A stretch of 64,000 nt of DNA from Actinomycetospora succinea (GTDB taxonomy: Bacteria > Actinomycetota > Actinomycetes > Mycobacteriales > Pseudonocardiaceae): positions 1 to 64,000 of the forward strand of contig NZ_SNYO01000016.1 in assembly GCF_004363095.1 (NCBI RefSeq). Direction: 5' to 3'. The notes below the pieces were generated by a model. It worked only from the letters and a program-made list of their open reading frames with translations, was not told the origin of the DNA and searched no databases. The translations under genes and the position numbers were made by a program. This document shows positions 50,996-58,994 of this stretch, in pieces; the stretch's first letter is position 1, and each line of letters opens with the position of its first letter.

Positions 50996-52404
50996 GCCCC
51001 CGCACGCGCGCCTCGATCGTGGTGGTCGGCGACTGCCTGCGCGACGTCGACGTCGTCGGCGCCGTGGAGCGGCTGTGCCCGGACGCGCCGGCGCCGGTGC
51101 TGTCTTTCCGCGAGCGTCGGGAACGTCCCGGCGGCGCGGGGCTGACCGCGCTGCTCGCCGCGCGCAGCACCCGGCGCCCCGTGCGCCTGGTGACCGCGCT
51201 CGGGTCGGACGAGCCCGAGCTCCGCGCGCTGCTGGCCGGTGTCGACGTCGTCGCCGTGCCGAGCGAGGGCACGACGCCGACCAAGACGCGGATGCTCGCC
51301 GACGACCGGGTGCTCATGCGCGTGGACTCGGGGGGCCTCTCCTCGGCCGCGGCCGACGGTGCGGCCGTCGACGCCATCGCCGGCGCCGGCGTCGTGCTGG
51401 TCTCCGACTACGGCCGCGGTATGACCGCCGACCCGGCGATCCGCGAGGCGCTCACCGAGGCGGCCACGCGCGTGCCCGTCGTCTGGGACCCGCACCCGAA
51501 CGGCGCCCCGCCGATCCCCGGCGCCACGCTCGTCACCCCGAACCTGTCCGAGGCCCGTGGGTATGTGAGTGGAATTCCCGGCTATAGCCGGGAATTCCAC
51601 TCACATGGGTTCCCGCAGGAGCCCGCCGAGCTCGGGGACGCGCTGCGCGAGCACTGGGACGTCGACGCCGTCGCCGTGACCGCCGGGCGCGACGGTGCGG
51701 TCCTGCGCAGCGCCACCGGCACCTCGGTGACGCCCGCCGACCCCGCGACCGGCGGCGACCCCTGCGGCGCCGGCGACCGGTTCGCCGCGAGCGTCGCGGT
51801 CGCCCTCGCCGAGGGATCGGCCGTCGACGACGCCGTGCGCCGCGGGGTCGCCGACGCCGCCGCGTTCGTCGCCGCCGGGGGTGCGGCGGGGCTGGACGAC
51901 GAACCCGAGCCCGCCAAGCAGGACACCGACGTCGTCGCCGCCGCCCGTGCCCGCGGCGCCACCGTCGTCGCCACCGGCGGCTGTTTCGACCTCCTGCACG
52001 CCGGGCACGCCCGGACCCTCGCCGCCGCACGACGCCTGGCCGGCGAGGACGGCGTGCTCGTCGTCTGCCTCAACTCCGACGCCTCGGTGCGCCGCCTCAA
52101 GGGTCCCGACCGGCCCGTGGTCGCCGAGGCCGACCGCGCCGAGATGCTCGCCGCGCTCGCGTCCGTCGACGCCGTCGAGGTGTTCGACGAGGACGACCCG
52201 CGCGCCGTGCTCGACCGCCTGCGCCCCGACGTCTGGGTCAAGGGCGGCGACTACGCCACCGACGAACTTCTCGAGACCCCGCTGGTGCGCAGCTGGGGCG
52301 GAGAGGTCGTCGCCGTGCCGTACCACGCGGGCCGCTCGTCGACCCGGCTGCTGGCCCGCCTCGAGCCGACCACCGACCCCGTCCCTTCGGGAGGAACGAC
52401 ATGA
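50992..52404 (+). CDS. HldE-type bifunctional heptose kinase/nucleotidyltransferase, paralogue 1 (with palindrome insertion)
   Basis: A 470-residue fusion. Residues about 1-310 are a PfkB/ribokinase-fold kinase (VVVGDCLRDVDVVG, GGDPCGAGDRFAAS with the catalytic Asp). Residues about 325-460 are a cytidylyltransferase-like domain (VATGGCFDLLHAGHARTLAA with HxGH, LNSDASVRRLKGPDRPV, VWVKGGDY). Together they make ADP-heptose from heptose 7-phosphate with GmhB between the steps. Residues about 191-206 (YVSGIPGYSREFHSH) are encoded by a perfect palindrome after LVTPNLSEARG, a region that normally continues into a helix, so kinase activity may be altered. Confidence 0.85.
   Translation: MSPRTRASIVVVGDCLRDVDVVGAVERLCPDAPAPVLSFRERRERPGGAGLTALLAARSTRRPVRLVTALGSDEPELRALLAGVDVVAVPSEGTTPTKTRMLADDRVLMRVDSGGLSSAAADGAAVDAIAGAGVVLVSDYGRGMTADPAIREALTEAATRVPVVWDPHPNGAPPIPGATLVTPNLSEARGYVSGIPGYSREFHSHGFPQEPAELGDALREHWDVDAVAVTAGRDGAVLRSATGTSVTPADPATGGDPCGAGDRFAASVAVALAEGSAVDDAVRRGVADAAAFVAAGGAAGLDDEPEPAKQDTDVVAAARARGATVVATGGCFDLLHAGHARTLAAARRLAGEDGVLVVCLNSDASVRRLKGPDRPVVAEADRAEMLAALASVDAVEVFDEDDPRAVLDRLRPDVWVKGGDYATDELLETPLVRSWGGEVVAVPYHAGRSSTRLLARLEPTTDPVPSGGTT
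51563..51606. repeat. 40-bp palindrome family, copy D (inside an hldE-type gene)
   Basis: A perfect 44-bp palindrome with core 51565-51604: arm GTGAGTGGAATTCCCGGC, centre TATA. It lies in the kinase half of the hldE-like gene in the single stop-free frame, encoding YVSGIPGYSREFHSH. Preceded by GGGT and followed by GGG, as ATGGG follows copies B and C. No target-site duplication is obvious. Confidence 0.92.
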
Positions 52405-53090
52405 CCAGCAACCCCGGCACCGTCCTCGTCACCGGCGGCTCGTCCGGCCTCGGCGCCGCCGTGGCCGACGCCGTCGCCGCCGCGGGCGGCACCCCCGTCG
52501 TCCTCGACCTCAAGGCCCCCGACGCCGGGCACGCCTTCGTCGAGGTCGACCTCGCCGACACCCGTGCCGCCGAGTCCGCCGTGGCCCGCGCGAGCGAGCA
52601 GGTCGGCGGCCTCGACGCCGTCGTCACCGCCGCCGGCATCGACCGCTGCGGCAAGCTCGTCGACGTCGACGCCGGCGAGTGGGACCGCGTGATCGCGGTC
52701 AACCTGCTCGGCACCGCCGCCGTCGTCCGCGCCGCGCTGCCCGAGCTGGAGTCGCGGCGCGGCAAGGTCGTCACCGTCTCCTCGACCCTCGGGGTCAAGG
52801 CGGTGTCCGACGCGACCGCCTACTGCGCCTCGAAGTTCGGCGTCGTCGGCTTCACCCGCGCGCTCGCCGCCGAGACCGCGGGCCGCGTCGGCGTGACCCT
52901 GCTGGTCCCCGGCGGCATGTGGACCCACTTCTTCGACGACCGCCCCGACCAGTACAAGCCGGGTGCCGACGCCAAGCTCAACGACCCCGCGCAGACCGCC
53001 GACGCCGTGCTCTATGCGCTGACCCGCCCCGCGGGCAGCGAGATCCGCGAGCTGGTGGCCACCTCGTCGGAGGAGGGCTCGTACCCGTGA
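52401..53090 (+). CDS. Classical short-chain dehydrogenase/reductase
   Basis: A 229-residue SDR. The cofactor motif TGGSSGLGAAVADAVAAAGG is at the N-terminus, the active site is VVTVSSTLGVKAVSDATAYC followed by ASK (YxxxK), and LVPGGMWTHFF follows. It is a classical SDR, not the extended HldD epimerase that would finish ADP-L-glycero-D-manno-heptose, so epimerase function should not be assumed. Oxidation or reduction of a heptose intermediate is inferred from its ATGA overlap with the hldE-like gene. Confidence 0.88.
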   Translation: MTSNPGTVLVTGGSSGLGAAVADAVAAAGGTPVVLDLKAPDAGHAFVEVDLADTRAAESAVARASEQVGGLDAVVTAAGIDRCGKLVDVDAGEWDRVIAVNLLGTAAVVRAALPELESRRGKVVTVSSTLGVKAVSDATAYCASKFGVVGFTRALAAETAGRVGVTLLVPGGMWTHFFDDRPDQYKPGADAKLNDPAQTADAVLYALTRPAGSEIRELVATSSEEGSYP

Positions 53091-53098
53091 TCCGGGTG

Positions 53099-53464
53099 TC
53101 AGCGCAGGTCGGCGACCGCGGCGTCGGCGTCGGGGTAGGTGTCGAACAGCTCGGTGAGCCCGGTGAGGCTCAGCGCGCGGCCCGCGGTGCGCGGCACCCC
53201 GGCCAGGCGCAGCTCGCCCTCGCGGGCGATCGCGGACTCGCGCTCGGCGATGAGCAGCGCGAGCCCGGCCGAGCCCATGAACTCGACGCCGGAGAGGTCC
53301 AGCACCACGTGCCGGGCGCCGGCCTGCACCTGCTGCTGGATCGCGCTGCGCAGCGGGGTCGCGGTGGCGGTGTCGACGTCGCCGACCGGGCGCACCACCG
53401 CGATCTCCGGACTCAGCAGGCCCGCGGACACGGCGGTGTCGGGTGTCGGCTGGTCGTCGGCCAT
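53099..53464 (-). CDS. STAS-domain anti-sigma factor antagonist
   Basis: A 121-residue STAS protein of the SpoIIAA/RsbV type. The core is IAVVRPVGDVDTATATPLRS, then HVVLDLSGVEFMGSAGLALL, where the Ser of FMGSAG matches the phosphorylatable Ser. Unphosphorylated antagonist would bind an RsbW-type anti-sigma and free the sigma factor; the SigF pair at 44.7-46.2 kb and the SpoIIE phosphatase at 5.5-7.4 kb are possible partners. It is encoded on the opposite strand within the heptose cluster. ATG 53464 chosen over GTG 53470. Confidence 0.88.
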   Translation of the reverse strand: MADDQPTPDTAVSAGLLSPEIAVVRPVGDVDTATATPLRSAIQQQVQAGARHVVLDLSGVEFMGSAGLALLIAERESAIAREGELRLAGVPRTAGRALSLTGLTELFDTYPDADAAVADLR

Positions 53465-53607
53465 CGGCACTCCCGGGACGGACGAGTCACCCCGTCAGCG
53501 ACAGAACGAAGGGCGACAGTACCGAGGCCGCCTGCCCCACGCCGTACGGCGGGAACGCGTGCCGCCGACCGCACCCGTGCGGGTTCCCCCGGAAGGACGG
53601 ATGGTTG

Positions 53608-55116
53608 ATGGCCGCGCCGGAGATCGACCGCGCCACCACGACCCTGGACGCCGCACCGCTCGCCGCCGACCTGCCCGCCCGCCTGGCCGCCGCGGCCCCG
53701 CGGGTGGTCGTGCTGGGCGACGCCGTGCTCGACCAGTGGCTGACCGGGCCGTCGAAACGCCTGTCGCGCGAGGCGCCGGTGCCGGTCGTCGAGGTCGACC
53801 ACACCCGCGGCTCGCCCGGCGCCGCCGCCAACACCGCCGCCAACCTCGCGGCGCTGGGCGCGCGGACCGAGCTGGTCTCGGTGCTCGGCGACGACGCCGA
53901 CGCGGCGACGGTGCGCGAACTGCTCGCGACGTACGGCGTCGGCACCGACGGCGTCGTCACCGACCCGACCCGTCCCACCGCGGCCAAGCGCCGGGTGCTC
54001 GCCGACGACGCGCTCGTCGCCCGCTTCGACACGACGACCCGCGGCCGGCTGGGCGACGCGGCGCGCGACGCCGTGCACGCCGCCTTCCGCCGGGCCGTGG
54101 AGGGCGCGGACGCGGTGGTCGTCTGCGACTACGACGGCGGGTCGCTCGACGGTGTCGTCGACCTCCTCGGCCCGCCGGGGGAGCGCTCCTACCGGCTCGT
54201 CGTCGACGCCCACGACCCGGCGCGCTGGACGCCGGCGCGCCCCGACGTCGTCACGCCCAACGCCGGCGAGGCGGCGACGCTGCTGGGCCGGGATCTCGGT
54301 GGGCCCGACCGGGTCGCCGCCGCCGAGGCCGCGGGCGCCGAGCTGCGGGAACGTTCCGGGGCCGGCGCGGTCGTCGTCACCCTCGACCGCGACGGCGCGC
54401 TGCTGCTGCCCTCCGACGGGGACGCTCCGGCCCATCGCACGTTCGCGCGCCCGTCGCCGGAGGCCAACACGTGCGGGGCGGGCGACACGTTCACCGCCGC
54501 GCTGGTGCTCGCGCTCGCCGCCGGCACCCCGGCGGCCACCGCCGTCGAGCTGGCCCAGGCCGCCGCCGACGTCGTGGTGGGCCGGCCCGGGACCTCGGTG
54601 TGCGGGACCGGCGAGCTCGCCGAGCGCGTCGCCGCTGCGGAGGGCCCGCTGCTCGACGCGACATCGCTCGCGGCGATCGTCGACGAGCAGCGCGTCGCGG
54701 GGCGGCGGGTGGTGTTCACCAACGGCTGCTTCGACGTCGTGCACCGCGGGCACATCGCGTCGCTGAACCAGGCCAAGCGCCTCGGCGACGTGCTGATCGT
54801 GGCGCTGAACTCCGACGCCTCGGTGGCGCGGCTGAAGGGCCCGTCACGGCCGGTCAACCCGCTCGCCGACCGGGCGGCGGTGATCGGCGCGCTGAGTTGC
54901 GTCGACCACGTCACCGTGTTCGACGACGACACCCCCGCCGAGCTGCTCGAGCTGCTCGAGCCCGACGTCTACGCGAAGGGCGGCGACTACACGCCCCAGA
55001 TGCTGCGCGAGTCCGCGACGGTCGGCGCCTACGGCGGGCGGGTCGTCATCCTCGACTACCTGCCCGACCGGTCGACGAGCGCGATCGTGGAGCGGATCCG
55101 CGGTGATCTTCCGTGA
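53608..55116 (+). CDS. hldE: HldE-type bifunctional heptose 7-phosphate kinase/heptose 1-phosphate adenylyltransferase, paralogue 2
   Basis: A 502-residue fusion closely following HldE. The kinase half (about 25-340) has VVVLGDAVLDQWLTGPSKRL, GSPGAAANTAANLAALGA and NTCGAGDTFTAALVLAL with the catalytic Asp. The nucleotidyltransferase half (about 365-495) has VFTNGCFDVVHRGHIASLNQ, VALNSDASVARLKGPSRPV and VYAKGGDYTPQML. It matches the family better than paralogue 1 and is probably the main enzyme. ATG 53608 has GGAAGGACGG upstream. It is coupled by GTGA to the GT2 gene. Confidence 0.92.
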   Translation: MAAPEIDRATTTLDAAPLAADLPARLAAAAPRVVVLGDAVLDQWLTGPSKRLSREAPVPVVEVDHTRGSPGAAANTAANLAALGARTELVSVLGDDADAATVRELLATYGVGTDGVVTDPTRPTAAKRRVLADDALVARFDTTTRGRLGDAARDAVHAAFRRAVEGADAVVVCDYDGGSLDGVVDLLGPPGERSYRLVVDAHDPARWTPARPDVVTPNAGEAATLLGRDLGGPDRVAAAEAAGAELRERSGAGAVVVTLDRDGALLLPSDGDAPAHRTFARPSPEANTCGAGDTFTAALVLALAAGTPAATAVELAQAAADVVVGRPGTSVCGTGELAERVAAAEGPLLDATSLAAIVDEQRVAGRRVVFTNGCFDVVHRGHIASLNQAKRLGDVLIVALNSDASVARLKGPSRPVNPLADRAAVIGALSCVDHVTVFDDDTPAELLELLEPDVYAKGGDYTPQMLRESATVGAYGGRVVILDYLPDRSTSAIVERIRGDLP

Positions 55117-55937
55117 TCGACGTCCTGGTGCCCACGCGGAATCGACCCGTTGAGCTCGCGACCACGCTGGCCGGGCTCGCGGCGCAGACCGGGGTGGACT
55201 TCTCGCTGACGATCTCCGACCAGTCCGACGGCGACGCCTCGTGGGAGACGCCGTCGGCGTGGACGGTGATCCGGTGGCTGCGCCGGCGCGGCGTCCCGGT
55301 GGCGCTGCACCGCCACCTCCCCGCGCGGGGGATGGCCGAGCAGCGCGCGTTCCTGCTCTCGTGCGCGTCGGCGCCCGAGGTGCTCTACCTCGACGACGAC
55401 GTGTGGCTCGAGCCCGGCGCGCTGGCGCGGCTGCACCGGGCGCTGGGGGAGCTGCGGTGCGGGATGGTCGGGGCGGCGATGCAGGCGCTCGGGCACGCCG
55501 AGGACCGGCGGCCGCACGAGGTGGGGTCGTTCTCGGTCTGGGACGGCCCCGTGGAGCCGGAGAGGCTGGTCAAGGACGGCCCGGGCTGGGACCGCTGGCG
55601 CCTGCACAACGCGGCGAACGGGCTGCACCTCGCCGAGGCGGTGGACGTCGACGGGCCGGGGCGCGCCGTGCCGTCGTCCGAGGTCTACGTGCCCTACAAG
55701 GTGGCCTGGGTGGCCGGGTGCGTGCTGTTCGACCGCGCTCGCCTGGTGGAGGCCGGCGGGTTCGAGTTCTGGCGCGACGTGCCCCCGGACGCGCACGGGG
55801 AAGACGTCTACTCTCAGCAGCAGGTCATGGCGCGGTCCGGCGCGGCGGGCATCCTGCCCGGCGGCGCGTACCACCAGGAATCCCCGACGGCCCTCCCCGA
55901 CCGCGGCGTCTCCGCCGTCGACGCCTTGGCGACGTGA
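55113..55937 (+). CDS. Glycosyltransferase family 2 protein
   Basis: A 274-residue GT-A enzyme: IDVLVPTRNRPVELATTLAG at the start, LTISDQSDGDASWE, VLYLDDDVWLEPGALARLHR with the acidic metal motif, and a later VAWVAGCVLFDRARLVEAGG and PPDAHGEDVYSQQQVMARSG typical of inverting GT2 catalytic regions. The GTG start overlaps the hldE stop. It ends six bases before palindrome copy E. It is the last gene of the heptose cluster. Confidence 0.87.
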   Translation: MIDVLVPTRNRPVELATTLAGLAAQTGVDFSLTISDQSDGDASWETPSAWTVIRWLRRRGVPVALHRHLPARGMAEQRAFLLSCASAPEVLYLDDDVWLEPGALARLHRALGELRCGMVGAAMQALGHAEDRRPHEVGSFSVWDGPVEPERLVKDGPGWDRWRLHNAANGLHLAEAVDVDGPGRAVPSSEVYVPYKVAWVAGCVLFDRARLVEAGGFEFWRDVPPDAHGEDVYSQQQVMARSGAAGILPGGAYHQESPTALPDRGVSAVDALAT

Positions 55938-55943
55938 GCGACC

Positions 55944-55989
55944 TATGTGAGCGAACTTTGGGGCCATAGCACCAAAGTTCGCTCACATA
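55944..55989. repeat. 40-bp palindrome family, copy E (between GT2 and AbiEi-like genes)
   Basis: Core 55947-55986; left arm GTGAGCGAACTTTGGGGC, centre CATA; the right arm reads back GTGAGCGAACTTTGGTGC, two mismatches in 20. Outer bases TAT/ATA extend the symmetry to 46 bp. It lies in a same-direction gap, six bases after the GT2 stop and 46 bases before the AbiEi-like start, so a terminator is plausible. It is nearly identical in its left arm to copy F. Confidence 0.9.
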
Positions 55990-56035
55990 CCCCGAGTGAT
56001 GGAGCCGGACGGCACCGGCCTGCGTCGAACGTCGT

Positions 56036-57001
56036 ATGGACGACTTCGACGACTGGCAGCGGATGCTGGCGGCCGAGCACCGCATCGTGACGCGGGCCCA
56101 GCTGCTCGCGCAGGGCTTCACCGACGACGGGATCCAGGCCCAGCTGGACGCGAATCGATGGGAACGGGTGCGCGAGAGCGTCTACGCGCTCTTCACCGGC
56201 CCGCTGTCGCCGGAGGCGAAGCGCGCCGCGGCGCTGCTGGCGTGCCGGGGCGGCGCCCTGCTGAGCCACGAGACCGCGGGCGAGCTGCACGGTTTCCTGG
56301 AGCCCGATCCGGAGCAACCGGTCCACGTCACCGTTCGCTATGGCTGCTCGGCTGTGCGGCTGGACGGCGTCAAGGTGCACCGATCCCGCGCCTTCGCCCA
56401 CATCGGTGTCGACGGCAGTGACCCGCCGATCACCAGCCGGGTGCACACGGTGCTGGACCTCGCGGTGGCGGCGCCGGACGCGCGGGAAGCGATGCGACGG
56501 GCCCACCAGTTCGCCCTCGATGCCGGCGTCCATCCGCTCGCCCTCGAGCAGGCGATCGATCTCCGCCGGCCGACACGTCATCGTCGCGCCATCACGGACG
56601 CGGTGACGCTGCTGCGGGACGGCGTTCTCTCTGAACTAGAGCACCGCTACCTCGTCGACGTCGAGCAGGCGCACGGGCTCCCGATCGGCCGTCGCCAGGC
56701 GCCGGTGCTGGTGGACGGCGTCCGCCGCTATGAGGACATCACCTATGACCTCCCCGGCGGGCGGGTGACCGCGCGACTGGACGGGTTTGGCACCCACCGT
56801 GACCCGCGAACGGCCCTGGTCGACCGCCGGCGCACCGTCGCGGCCGCCGTCTCCGGCGAGGTCTCGGTGCCCTTCGGCTGGGACGAGGTCACGAGGTTCC
56901 CGTGCCGCACCACACGCGAGGTGGAGTCGCTCCTGCGCGCCGTCGGTTGGGAGGAGCCGCTGCGTCCGTGCGGCCTATGTGAGCGAACTTTGGGGCTATA
57001 G
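56036..57001 (+). CDS. AbiEi-like antitoxin-domain protein with DUF559-like C-terminus
   Basis: A 321-residue protein. The N-terminal 60 residues (LAAEHRIVTRAQLLAQGFTD, IQAQLDANRWERVRESVYAL) are the winged-helix of AbiEi/type IV antitoxin-like proteins. The middle has LLACRGGALLSHETAGELHG and the C-terminal 100 residues recall DUF559 (Vsr-like) nuclease folds. No toxin partner (AbiEii) is adjacent, as is usual for this large actinobacterial family. The last residues CERTLGL and the TAG stop come from palindrome copy F. The gene is flanked on both sides by palindromes E and F. Confidence 0.78.
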   Translation: MDDFDDWQRMLAAEHRIVTRAQLLAQGFTDDGIQAQLDANRWERVRESVYALFTGPLSPEAKRAAALLACRGGALLSHETAGELHGFLEPDPEQPVHVTVRYGCSAVRLDGVKVHRSRAFAHIGVDGSDPPITSRVHTVLDLAVAAPDAREAMRRAHQFALDAGVHPLALEQAIDLRRPTRHRRAITDAVTLLRDGVLSELEHRYLVDVEQAHGLPIGRRQAPVLVDGVRRYEDITYDLPGGRVTARLDGFGTHRDPRTALVDRRRTVAAAVSGEVSVPFGWDEVTRFPCRTTREVESLLRAVGWEEPLRPCGLCERTLGL

Positions 57002-57023
57002 CCCCAAAGTTCGCTCACATAGG
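56974..57023. repeat. 40-bp palindrome family, copy F (convergent gene junction)
   Basis: A perfect 50-bp palindrome with core 56979-57018: arm GTGAGCGAACTTTGGGGC, centre TATA. It encodes the C-terminal CERTLGL and TAG stop of the rightward AbiEi-like gene and, on the other strand, the final Met and TGA stop of the leftward malQ gene. This mirrors copy A with the strands exchanged. The most perfect copy in the window. Confidence 0.95.
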
Positions 57024-58952
57024 GCGTGCGCGGAGGGACTCGGCGACGGCGAGGACGCGGGGGTCGGTGAGGAGCGCGTCGAGGGGGCGGGAGAGGGGGA
57101 TGCGCCAGTTCGGGTAGGCGTCGACCGTCCCCGGCAGGTTCGGCTGGCGCACATCGCCCAGGACGTCGGTGAACGCCGCGAGGACGATCCGCGAGCGGGC
57201 CGTCGCGAGCAGCTGGTGCATCGCCAGGATCACGGCCTCCGGGTCCGAGGCGTCGACGTCGAACCCCTCCGAGGCCAGCAGACCGAGCAGCTCATCCCGG
57301 TCCCGCGACGCCGCCACCCGCGCCGCGTCCACGTCGTCGAGCAGCCCCGCCTCCGCGCGCGCCCGCACGTGCTCGTCGGCCAGGAACCCCGCCGCCGTCG
57401 GGAGGTCGTGGGTCGAGACGCTCGCCAGCGTCTCCGGGTGCCATTCCCGCGGCGGCAGGAGGTCCCCGGAGGACGAGCGCTGGAACCACAGCACCGCGCA
57501 GCCCAGCATCCCGTGCTCCGCGAGGCCCTCAGTGACCTCCGGCTCCACGGTCCCCAGGTCCTCGCCGACCACGACCGCACCGGCCCGCGACGCCTCGATC
57601 GCCGCCACCGCGAGCATGGCCCGCGCGTCGTAGTGCACGTACGCGCCCTCGCGCGCCCCGCGACCCGGCGGGATCCACCACAGCCGCCAGAGCCCGGCGA
57701 CGTGGTCGACGCGCAGTCCGTCGGCGTGGCGCAGCACCCCGCGGATCATCGAGCGCAGCGGCGCGTACCCCGAGCGCGCGAGCGCATCCGGGCGCCACGG
57801 CGGCAGCGCCCAGTCCTGGCCCTGCTGGTTGAAGTCGTCGGGCGGCGCGCCGACCGACACCCCCGGCGCCAGCGCGTCCGCGAGCGTCCACGCGTCCGCG
57901 CCGCCGGCCGAGCACCCGACGGCGAGGTCGGCGATCAGCCCGACCGCCATCCCCGCACCCGCCGCGTGCGCCGCCGCCAGCTGCTCGTCGGCGAGCTGCA
58001 GGCACCATGCCCAGAACAGCACCCGGTCGGCCAGCTCACGGCGCGCGCCAACGACACCGGAGTCGCCGAGGAAGCGCAACCCCGTAGGCCACCCGTGCAC
58101 ATCACTGCCGTGCCGTTCCGCCAGCGCGTACCAGGTGGCGACGTCGCGCAGCTCGGGCTCGAGGGCGTCGACCGCCGACACCCCGTCCGACGAGAACGGC
58201 CACAGCATCTCCAGCGCCGCCCGCTTCGCCGCCCACACCGCGTCGTGGTCCACGAGGTCGCCCGGCGGCGGCCGCAGCGCGTCCACGTCATCCCGGACCG
58301 GCGACGGCGCCGCCGCGTAGGCGGGGACGTCGGCGACCCGCACGTACAGCGGGTGCAGGAACCGCCTGCTCGACGGCGAGTACGGCGACGCCTCGACCTC
58401 CGGCGACAGCGCGAGCGCGTGCAGCGGGTTGACCAGCAGCGCGCCCGCGCCCTGTGCGGACGTGCCGGAGAGCAGCGACCCGAGGTCCGCGTAGTCCCCG
58501 CACCCCCACGACTGCTCCGAGCGCACCGCGTAGAGCTGCACCATCCAGCCCCACGTCGGCGGCGGCGCTTCCAGCCGCGGCGGCGCGACGATCAGCGCGA
58601 CGTCCTGCTCGCCGCAGGTGAGCCGGTGGTAGCCGACGGGCAGATCGGACGGCACCGACGACACGGATCGCTCGGTGCCGTCCTCGAGCGTCACGATCCC
58701 GGCGGACGGGAGCGCCCGTCCTGAACCACGATCCACCACCACCGTCGCCGGCAGGGCGTCCGGGTCGGCCGACCGCACGGCGTCCAGCGCGGACGCCAGC
58801 GCGTCGGGTGTGGTCGCGTCGACGTCGAGGGCGGTCAGGACGTCGAGGACGACGCAGCGGTCGACCTCGACCTCACGCTCGTCGGCGTCGCGGTAGCGCA
58901 CCGCCACCCCGTGGGCGGTGGCGAGCTCGGCGAGCTCGGGCTCGACGGGCAC
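57015..58952 (-). CDS. malQ: 4-alpha-glucanotransferase
   Basis: A 645-residue GH77 amylomaltase, which transfers maltooligosaccharide units during glycogen/maltodextrin metabolism. Family features are WGWMVQLYAVRSEQSWGCGD with DLGSLL, LLVNPLHALALSPEVEASPY, LRVDHVAGLWRLWWIPPG (region with the catalytic nucleophile) and VVVGEDLGTVEPEVTEGL (acid/base), then the final STHDLPTAAGF. The N-terminal 130-residue extension is the usual actinobacterial type. GTG start at 58952. Its last two codons and stop lie in palindrome F. Confidence 0.94.
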   Translation of the reverse strand: MPVEPELAELATAHGVAVRYRDADEREVEVDRCVVLDVLTALDVDATTPDALASALDAVRSADPDALPATVVVDRGSGRALPSAGIVTLEDGTERSVSSVPSDLPVGYHRLTCGEQDVALIVAPPRLEAPPPTWGWMVQLYAVRSEQSWGCGDYADLGSLLSGTSAQGAGALLVNPLHALALSPEVEASPYSPSSRRFLHPLYVRVADVPAYAAAPSPVRDDVDALRPPPGDLVDHDAVWAAKRAALEMLWPFSSDGVSAVDALEPELRDVATWYALAERHGSDVHGWPTGLRFLGDSGVVGARRELADRVLFWAWCLQLADEQLAAAHAAGAGMAVGLIADLAVGCSAGGADAWTLADALAPGVSVGAPPDDFNQQGQDWALPPWRPDALARSGYAPLRSMIRGVLRHADGLRVDHVAGLWRLWWIPPGRGAREGAYVHYDARAMLAVAAIEASRAGAVVVGEDLGTVEPEVTEGLAEHGMLGCAVLWFQRSSSGDLLPPREWHPETLASVSTHDLPTAAGFLADEHVRARAEAGLLDDVDAARVAASRDRDELLGLLASEGFDVDASDPEAVILAMHQLLATARSRIVLAAFTDVLGDVRQPNLPGTVDAYPNWRIPLSRPLDALLTDPRVLAVAESLRARPM

Positions 58953-58994
58953 AGGCGTCTCCCTGGAGCAGGTCGTGGGGGAACGCGCAGGATG

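Noticed and set aside
52401-53090. SDR considered as HldD (ADP-heptose epimerase)
   Set aside because: It is a short classical SDR with YxxxK in the usual place and no sugar-nucleotide C-terminal domain.
36107-57023. Palindromes considered as a CRISPR array or phage attachment sites
   Set aside because: Copies are kilobases apart, lack regular spacers and cas genes, and no integrase is nearby.
36107-57023. Palindromes considered purely as intrinsic terminators
   Set aside because: Two lie inside open reading frames and one in a divergent promoter gap; no U-tracts follow. A terminator role at some sites remains possible.
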